Virus record (IMG/VR): IMGVR_UViG_3300027777_001268 | Coordinates: 1 to 21,384 of that record | From: a virus | Length of the DNA: 21,384 bases | Strand: one strand, 5' to 3' | Shown: positions 13,383 to 19,371 of the stretch, piece by piece | Numbering within the stretch: the stretch's first letter is position 1 | Layout of the letters: every line of letters starts with the position of its first letter | Translations under genes and position numbers: made by a program | The notes under the pieces: generated by a model | Told to the model about the DNA's origin: nothing | The model's input: the letters and a program-made list of their open reading frames with translations, nothing else | The model's database searches: none

Positions 13383-16300
13383 TATCCAACAATATCGCCG
13401 TAGATAGAATCGATTACAGGATCTGTCATGTCGCCATAAGTCAATCCATTGACTTGTATTGGCTCCATTGCGTGACCAGTCATGCTTTCGTGTTGGTTAC
13501 GAAGATATGCAAGTGCCTTTGCCCAATATTTGTTGCTTTGCTCCTCGAAATCCTTGTCCTCTAGGTCTACAGCGTGAACTGCTGCCATGATTGCGCGAGT
13601 GTTCTCTACTGGGATGTAATCGTAAACGCTAGTGATCGTAGGGTGAGCCATCCTGTAAATGATCCTCACCCATGCACATGGCTTTCCAATCCTTATGCGG
13701 CGATACTTAGGGTTTGTCTCAGAAGGGTGATACTGACCAACTAATGCCATGTCGTTGCTACGTCCGTAATCATAAGCGTATAGGCTGACGTAACCTACAG
13801 TTATGGGCTTCTCAATGTGCAGAATGCTCTTAACAAGCGTAGGTGGAAGGATTGAATCAACAAAGAAGCTACTTTGTACGGTATCACCAGTAGAGTAAAT
13901 TGAAACAAGGCCAGTAGAGGTTCCAGCAACGGCATTGTTGTAGGAGTTGTAGACATTAAAAGTGTTCTGATTAGCTGGCTGGACATATCCGCCATTGAAT
14001 CCAACGTAATAGTAGAACGAGAAGCTGTAAGTAGAATTTACGGCAGTAAGATTTGCCGCGCTACTCATTGTCACGTTGTATGCGTCTACAATCGCTGTAA
14101 TCGTCGTATTAACTGGTATTCCTTGTCCAGATATGGTCATTCCAACGCTTAAAGCTGCTGTGCTATTAAGGCTTAGATTGGATGAATACTGAGTTGTCGT
14201 ACCAATTACATTTGTAGTTGATTGAGCCGACGAAAGCAGTCCGTTAGGCAAGCTGTCACCAGTATTTGCACGCACTGTGATTTGCTGACCCGTCTCAAAA
14301 GTTGAATTTGTGCATATAAGCGAAGTTGAAGGCGATGCCGTAAACTGCCTAACGATATTCATGAATAGCTGACCAGTAGACAGCGTGGGGATTCCGCCAG
14401 ATGCAAAGATTACTGGGTTATTGCTAGGATCAAGTAACGTAACATTATTTCCAGTAACTTGTACTGAATATGTTGTGGATGCTGAAATAGGAGCAGGCAA
14501 TCCATCCGTTCCATTGGTTGCGCTTGTTGTAAATGTTACTCCAGCACCTTGCGATAGGTACTGAATCGAACTAGGAGTTAGAAGGCTTCCGCCACCAGAA
14601 GTAGCTTGGTATGCCTTTGCATAGGCCGCAAACCTAATCCCATAGTAAGACTGACCAGATCCAAGTGTAACCACGTTGATTGCACTATCTTGGATGTAAG
14701 CAGAAGCACCAAAACCAGTAGTATCTCCAGATGCATTAGTAAATACGACATTTGGGAGAGTTGAATATCCAGTCCCTCCATCAGTTACATTTACCGATGC
14801 GACTACTCCAGTAATTGCAAATGCTATAACTGCCTGAGTGCCGCCGGATGGTGGAGCATCAACAGCAACAGATAATGTTCCTCCCGAAGTATATCCAGTT
14901 CCTTGTGATTGAATCTGAACAGAAGTCACAACTCCGCCAGTAATAAATGCACTAGCAGTTGCACCACTGCCGCCGCCGCCAGAGATTGTGATTTTAGGAG
15001 GCGTAACATATCCAGCTCCACCATTTGTTATGGTATATGAAGTCACTTGATAATCTAAATTCGCAGTTGGAGGAGTTGTATATGTTCCACTTCCACCAAC
15101 AAAGGAAACTATTGGTGCAACTGTGTATCCACTGCCTCCACTTGTTATCTTAATTGCAGAAGATGGGCTTCCTGTAGTTATTGGGAAAGTGATTCCAGAA
15201 CCCCAAGATGGCAATGCGCTATAGAGTTTTGCCAGTGTATTTGATCCGGCTATTTTTTCAATATATGCGGACGTAGCAGATGGGCTTATTGTCGGGAAAA
15301 GATAATCTGATGAAAGGTAAACCAAAGATCCATTTGCAACTCCGTTGAAATTACCAGTCCAAAGGTTATTGAAACCAACAGAGAATGTCCTACTGAGTTG
15401 AAGATAGAATGTTCCAGATCCAGTGTCAGTAATTGTTACTGGATTGAATGAAGAATCTTTAATTGTGAATGTGCCATTAGCATTTAATGGAGCCTCAGCC
15501 CTGTATGCAGTTCCAGATTTAAGGGGGGATGGAAGAGTCCCAGTGCTTGCAAACTCAACAAACACTCCAGTAGATGGAGTAATATTTACAGATGGATTAG
15601 ATGTGTATCCAGTTCCCTCAGTAACGACCTTAATACTTGTAACCTGACCATTGGCAACGGTTGCAATAGCTGTAGCACCGCTTCCTCCAGATCCGCTTAC
15701 TGTAACCTGAGGCGGCGTTGTATATCCAGATCCGCCCGAAACAATGTTAAAATAAGATACAAAGGACTTTGTGATAGTAGCATTTGCTATTGCTGTTGCT
15801 GGCACAGTTGTTGGTACTGTTGTTGGGCCAGATGGTGCGCCTATCGTAATTGATGGCTGTGTAATGTATCCAAGTCCTCCATCTGTAATTACAATTGATC
15901 CAACAACATAAGTTATTGGAACAGTTGGAACGGCTGGCAATATCATTATGGCATACCCTTGGGCAGTCCTTGTCTCTTGACTTGTTCCAGCAGGAGGAGT
16001 TGGCGGTGGGCTGAATGTAACCTGAGGTGGTGTAGTATACCCGACTCCGGCAGATGTTACGGTTACACTTGTAACAGCACCAACAGAAACTCCAGTAGCA
16101 GCAGCTCCAGAACCAGCAGGAGCTATCAGATTGAATCCACTTGCTGTAATGTTGCTTGTATCACCGATGTTCACGGTTGCGTTTATTAGCTTAACAATTG
16201 AATTGTTTCCAGATCCTGACGTAATAAGGATAATTGGATTAGTTCCTGCAAATGCGTCAGTAGCGTTTGTATGTATTGATACAGAAGTCGAGCTAATCAC

Positions 16301-17509
16301 ATATACAAAGTAATTCTGACCTTGAATAAGTGGTTGTGGTAGCGTTCCTCCAGCAGTGTACGCTTGAACCTGATCCCCAGTCTGAAAATAGTGAGGAACT
16401 GGGAAGTTAAGAATTGTTACTGGTGCAATTGCGTTGCGAATATCGACATTGAATTTTCCGCTATTGCCGGACAGAAGAACTGGATTACTGTTTGCTTGAG
16501 CATCTGAAATAGATCCATAGATTTGAAGGTCTGTAGCGTCCAAGCTCTGTGCAAAATACGTTGTGTTTGCTGCTAGTGGCGATGGAAGTGCCGATGCAAA
16601 TCCTGCTCCAGATCCAACAGAAAACGTCACTTCATTTGGAGATCCAATTGTGATAGTTGGAGTTGACTGAAGTTGGACGCAAGTAAGTAGATTGATCGGC
16701 CTCTTGTCGGTTAGTGTAACTGTACCGAGGGTTGGGTTGACTATGCTCTGTAACGAAATAGGATTATTACCAGATTCTGCGTCTAGCTCTGTCTGGTAAA
16801 GCTGAATGGTATTGGCATCATCTGATCCAATGTAATACGTCTGTCCTGCAATCAAGATGCTGTTTGTGACTCCAGATCCAAGGCTTAGAACGGCAGATTG
16901 ACCAGAAACAAACTGGTGAGCTATTGCGGAAATAAACTTCGTTATTGGTGAAACTTTTGCCGATTGCGTCTGTAGAGTAACACCATCTGGTTCGATAGTT
17001 CCGTATGGAAAATCAGATTTTGCGTGAACCCCTACAAGAACGCCATCAACGCCAGTTCCATTAGGCAATTGCGTGCGTAGCTCCCTATTGTTGCCGTCTG
17101 TTCCAATAACGCGAAGCTGAACGCCTGCATCTGCTTCATGTTCAGCAACTGCAATTAGCTGAGATGGTTGGCGGATGTCCATGATCGTGCTAACAAAACC
17201 GCGATCATCCCATGCCCAATTAACTCCGCTATAGACTCCACCTTTGTTGACGTTGTACTGGAACAGGCGACTCCTAAAATAAGTAGGAGAGCCATCGACG
17301 TTGACTGCTAGAGGCACTTCAATGCCGCGAGGGAGAGTTACAGTCTGGTTATCCCAACCAGTGCAGACATCTACCTCGTTATTGATATGGAAGTAGTGTC
17401 CAGACTCCATAAGAGTCTGAATCGCCTCCGTTAGCTTTCTGAAAATCTTGGGTTGATCAGTAGTTCCAAGAATTTCAGAGGCTTCGTCAATTATCTCGCT
17501 GACGAACAT
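13382..17509 (-). CDS. Putative head-tail adaptor enlarged by repeat domains
   Basis: This protein has 1375 residues. Residues 1-40 are two helices (MFVSEIIDEASEILG..., KLTEAIQTLMESG) followed by a beta region to about 190. Residues 1210-1375 return to compact globular sequence with a long final helix (ENTRAIMAAVHAVDLEDKDF onward). Helices at both ends with a beta part between them are typical of podovirus head-tail adaptors (T7 gp11-like, usually about 200 residues). The intervening 1000 residues are repeats: eight G-x-GY[TS] units and about six LP-x-P-x-...-T-x-Y units. This could alternatively be a tail spike or decoration protein with an adaptor-like base. The next gene, coupled by TAATG, looks like the nozzle. 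The start is preceded by AACTAA, with no Shine-Dalgarno sequence. Confidence 0.7.
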   Translation of the reverse strand: MFVSEIIDEASEILGTTDQPKIFRKLTEAIQTLMESGHYFHINNEVDVCTGWDNQTVTLPRGIEVPLAVNVDGSPTYFRSRLFQYNVNKGGVYSGVNWAWDDRGFVSTIMDIRQPSQLIAVAEHEADAGVQLRVIGTDGNNRELRTQLPNGTGVDGVLVGVHAKSDFPYGTIEPDGVTLQTQSAKVSPITKFISAIAHQFVSGQSAVLSLGSGVTNSILIAGQTYYIGSDDANTIQLYQTELDAESGNNPISLQSIVNPTLGTVTLTDKRPINLLTCVQLQSTPTITIGSPNEVTFSVGSGAGFASALPSPLAANTTYFAQSLDATDLQIYGSISDAQANSNPVLLSGNSGKFNVDIRNAIAPVTILNFPVPHYFQTGDQVQAYTAGGTLPQPLIQGQNYFVYVISSTSVSIHTNATDAFAGTNPIILITSGSGNNSIVKLINATVNIGDTSNITASGFNLIAPAGSGAAATGVSVGAVTSVTVTSAGVGYTTPPQVTFSPPPTPPAGTSQETRTAQGYAIMILPAVPTVPITYVVGSIVITDGGLGYITQPSITIGAPSGPTTVPTTVPATAIANATITKSFVSYFNIVSGGSGYTTPPQVTVSGSGGSGATAIATVANGQVTSIKVVTEGTGYTSNPSVNITPSTGVFVEFASTGTLPSPLKSGTAYRAEAPLNANGTFTIKDSSFNPVTITDTGSGTFYLQLSRTFSVGFNNLWTGNFNGVANGSLVYLSSDYLFPTISPSATSAYIEKIAGSNTLAKLYSALPSWGSGITFPITTGSPSSAIKITSGGSGYTVAPIVSFVGGSGTYTTPPTANLDYQVTSYTITNGGAGYVTPPKITISGGGGSGATASAFITGGVVTSVQIQSQGTGYTSGGTLSVAVDAPPSGGTQAVIAFAITGVVASVNVTDGGTGYSTLPNVVFTNASGDTTGFGASAYIQDSAINVVTLGSGQSYYGIRFAAYAKAYQATSGGGSLLTPSSIQYLSQGAGVTFTTSATNGTDGLPAPISASTTYSVQVTGNNVTLLDPSNNPVIFASGGIPTLSTGQLFMNIVRQFTASPSTSLICTNSTFETGQQITVRANTGDSLPNGLLSSAQSTTNVIGTTTQYSSNLSLNSTAALSVGMTISGQGIPVNTTITAIVDAYNVTMSSAANLTAVNSTYSFSFYYYVGFNGGYVQPANQNTFNVYNSYNNAVAGTSTGLVSIYSTGDTVQSSFFVDSILPPTLVKSILHIEKPITVGYVSLYAYDYGRSNDMALVGQYHPSETNPKYRRIRIGKPCAWVRIIYRMAHPTITSVYDYIPVENTRAIMAAVHAVDLEDKDFEEQSNKYWAKALAYLRNQHESMTGHAMEPIQVNGLTYGDMTDPVIDSIYGDIVG
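14018..14221 (-). repeat. Nested module inside the last LP repeat
   Basis: Residues about 1097-1164 interrupt the sixth LP repeat between its LPNGLLSSA start and its YYYVGFNGG continuation. The inserted segment contains LSVGMTISGQGIPVNTTITA, a pattern that I know from repeated modules of phage tail proteins (L-S-V-G-M-x-[IV]-x-G-x-GIP-x-x-T). The boundaries are estimated by eye. Confidence 0.5.
14732..15154 (-). repeat. G-x-GY repeats, second cluster (four copies)
   Basis: Residues about 786-926 hold four units centred on GGSGYTVAP, GGAGYVTPPK, QGTGYTSGG and GGTGYSTLPN. Each has the pattern [IV]-x-[ITV]-x-x-G-G-x-GY-x-x-x-P-x-[IV]-x-[FIV], often followed by GGSGA-T-A and a short linking strand. 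The encoded repeats are divergent at the DNA level, so this is an old array, not a recent tandem duplication. Confidence 0.75.
15590..16063 (-). repeat. G-x-GY repeats, first cluster (four copies)
   Basis: Residues about 483-640 hold four units centred on AGVGYTTPPQ, GGLGYITQPS, GGSGYTTPPQ and EGTGYTSNPS. A GSGGSGATA linker is present after the third. They belong to the same family as the second cluster, separated from it by an LP-type repeat and about 85 unrelated residues. Confidence 0.75.
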
Positions 17510-17519
17510 TTAGTTTTGG

Positions 17520-17879
17520 TTATTTTTGGCTACCCTCTTGGGCAAGACCCTTTAGGAACTCGTCGTCGCTGCCTGCGCCACCACCTGCTCCACCTTCTGG
17601 GGCTTGTGGAGGCATTTCGGCTGGGGGTGCGCCTGCGCCAGATGCTTGTTGTTCAACGCCCTGCTTGAGTTGGTCAAGACCACTTGCAAGCTGAGACACA
17701 AGAGCGTGCATAGCGTCAAATGCGGCCTTTGGCATCGTTACCATTACCGATCCGTCTCCGCCGCCTTGTGGGGGCATCTCAGGGCCGGAAGGAGCCATGT
17801 CTGAGGATGGTGCTGGGCCTGCTCCAGAAGAAGCGGGGTCAGGTTGTTCGCTGGGGGGCATTGTGCGGTCGTTAGCCAT
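17520..17879 (-). CDS. Small Pro/Gly-rich protein with central helix
   Basis: This 119-residue protein begins MANDRTMPPSEQPDPASSGA. Residues 1-45 and 80-105 are Pro/Gly/Ala-rich and probably disordered; residues about 46-80 form one likely amphipathic helix (PKAAFDAMHALVSQLASGLD). The end is short and charged (DDEFLKGLAQEGSQK). There are no cysteines and no enzyme motif. The gene lies four bases after the 130-residue gene and ten bases before the adaptor-like gene. Helix-in-disorder architecture would suit a chaperone, scaffold or tail-assembly accessory, but this is guesswork; I do not recognise the family. Confidence 0.7.
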   Translation of the reverse strand: MANDRTMPPSEQPDPASSGAGPAPSSDMAPSGPEMPPQGGGDGSVMVTMPKAAFDAMHALVSQLASGLDQLKQGVEQQASGAGAPPAEMPPQAPEGGAGGGAGSDDEFLKGLAQEGSQK

Positions 17880-17883
17880 AGTA

Positions 17884-18276
17884 TTAGTCTTTGTCGGTTG
17901 TGGATTGTGATGCAGCTTCTAGCCCTTTTTCGATGGCATCGTCATCGTCAGGTTTGTTTGATTCATTGGATGACTCATTAGCTTCTCCTGCCTTAATACC
18001 ATTGATTTGCAACTCAACGCAATGTTTGGTTTCAGACTTACCATTAATTTCTTGCGTAATAGTCTTCTCCATTACTTTCTTAAAGTGAATCACGGCAGTT
18101 CCTTCCTTTGGGAGACTCTTTAGTGCTTCAGCATTCTGGAAGTATAGTGAAGGGTAGTGAACACGCTCTCCTTGATCTTGTTCAGCGGTATCCATTGCTG
18201 TGGATTCATAAGGTTCTAACTTCTCGCTGAGATCAGTGAACCCTTCTGGGATATTTGCTTTGGTTGTGTATGGCAT
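17884..18276 (-). CDS. Hypothetical acidic-tailed protein, 130 residues
   Basis: This protein begins MPYTTKANIPEGFTDLSEKL. The middle is a small beta-rich domain (LYFQNAEALKSLPKEGTAVI, then HFKKVMEKT and KHCVELQINGI). The last 35 residues are acidic and Ser/Asn-rich (ESNKPDDDDAIEKGLEAASQ). I recall similar small proteins from other phages with no assigned role. The gene lies 15 bases after the second fibre gene and is preceded by ACAAAATT with no Shine-Dalgarno sequence. The acidic tail could mimic nucleic acid or bind a basic partner; this is inference only. Confidence 0.72.
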   Translation of the reverse strand: MPYTTKANIPEGFTDLSEKLEPYESTAMDTAEQDQGERVHYPSLYFQNAEALKSLPKEGTAVIHFKKVMEKTITQEINGKSETKHCVELQINGIKAGEANESSNESNKPDDDDAIEKGLEAASQSTTDKD

Positions 18277-18291
18277 AATTTTGTATGGTTT

Positions 18292-19356
18292 CTATCGCAC
18301 TCTTCGCGCCGTAATAGTTCCATAGGCAGAAAGCGTACTAGGTGTAAATGTTGCGTTTGATACAAGGTAAATAGTTGTGGTTGATGCAAGTGAAATTCTT
18401 TGCTGTCTGAATGTATTGCCAATGTCATTTGACGCAGTTGGAACAACGGCTGCAAATACATTAGTAGTAAATGTATCTTGCGCCCCTAAAGTTGCAGATG
18501 TAGTGCTAATTCCTTGTTTTAAAATTGTAATGCTAGTAGTTGCTCCTGCACGATAATCAACCTGACCACGAACATCCCAATCTCCGGCTGTCAACGAAAT
18601 AGAAGTTACATTTGCAGTTGTTCCAGATGTAAGTGAAATGGCAGATCCGACAGAAACAGTTGAATTTACAAACTCACCTACATAACCAGCGGCTGCATTA
18701 TCATTAGTAGTTGTTCCTAAAACATTCGTTGATGTTGTAGATGTTCCAGAAAGTGATGCAGTAATTGTTCCAGCAGAGAAATTTCCAGATCCGTCACGCA
18801 ATACAATTGTAGATGCTGTATTTGTGCTAACTGGGTTTCCAGCCAATTTGCTATTGGCAATAGCCGCTGATGCAGATATATCAATGTCAATAATAGACCC
18901 ATTAGCGATCATTGATGTAGTAATAGAGCCAGACGGCAATGAAAGCGTTCCAGTTGCAGTAAGATTATTAATGGTAGGGCTATTAATAATAGGAGCTGTC
19001 AGCGTCTTATTGGTAAGTGTCTGAATCCCATCAATTGTAACAAACGCATTGGGAACCGCTGTATTCAATGCCCTAGTTATGTAGCAAAGAAGACCTTCGT
19101 TTGTATTGCGAGATACACCTAAAATAGTTGACGGCGATGTAGTAGGATCGCAAGGGATATTCCAGATCACACGACCATTCTGGACGGTTTTTGTAATTGC
19201 GCCATACAGCGCATTAGTAAGGTTGTCAATCTGGCTAGGAACGCTCTCATGTGAAACGCTAGGGTATGGAGTATCAGCTCGGCAGATGCTATTACGCCCT
19301 CCGGCATAGGATGGAGTTAGGAATGGAAATGGATTTGGAGGGAGTGGATCAGCCAT
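18292..19356 (-). CDS. Putative tail fibre / receptor-binding protein
   Basis: This 354-residue protein begins MADPLPPNPFPFLTPSYAGG. Residues 40-100 form a globular base (KTVQNGRVIWNIPCD). Next comes a fibre-type segment, TIDGIQTLTNKTLTAPIINS, whose QTLTNKTLT-x-P motif is typical of tail fibres, followed by Ser/Thr/Ala/Ile-rich repeats (SGSITTSMIANGSI, SASAAIANSKLAGN) that suggest a beta-helical shaft. The C-terminal 100 residues (AGDWDVRGQVDYRAGA ... QRISLASTTTIYLVSNATF ... GTITARRVR) look like a compact beta-sandwich tip of the kind found in phage fibre heads. It starts 15 bases after the RCC1 fibre gene, so two different fibre-type proteins are made in succession. Target receptor unknown. 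Confidence 0.82.
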   Translation of the reverse strand: MADPLPPNPFPFLTPSYAGGRNSICRADTPYPSVSHESVPSQIDNLTNALYGAITKTVQNGRVIWNIPCDPTTSPSTILGVSRNTNEGLLCYITRALNTAVPNAFVTIDGIQTLTNKTLTAPIINSPTINNLTATGTLSLPSGSITTSMIANGSIIDIDISASAAIANSKLAGNPVSTNTASTIVLRDGSGNFSAGTITASLSGTSTTSTNVLGTTTNDNAAAGYVGEFVNSTVSVGSAISLTSGTTANVTSISLTAGDWDVRGQVDYRAGATTSITILKQGISTTSATLGAQDTFTTNVFAAVVPTASNDIGNTFRQQRISLASTTTIYLVSNATFTPSTLSAYGTITARRVR

Positions 19357-19371
19357 TTTAATAAATGTTAA

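Larger units (their letters stand above)
13898..16873 (-). repeat. LP-x-P...TxY repeat family in the adaptor-like protein
   Basis: About six protein repeats of roughly 45 residues occur near residues 213-255, 303-350, 385-432, 655-700, 1000-1046 and 1085-1204. The unit is LP-x-PL, a few polar residues, [TQ]-x-Y[FY], a variable strand, then NP[VI]-x-[LI] and a Gly/Ser turn. The first copy is degenerate and the last is split by another module. They are probably beta-sandwich units. Confidence 0.6.
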
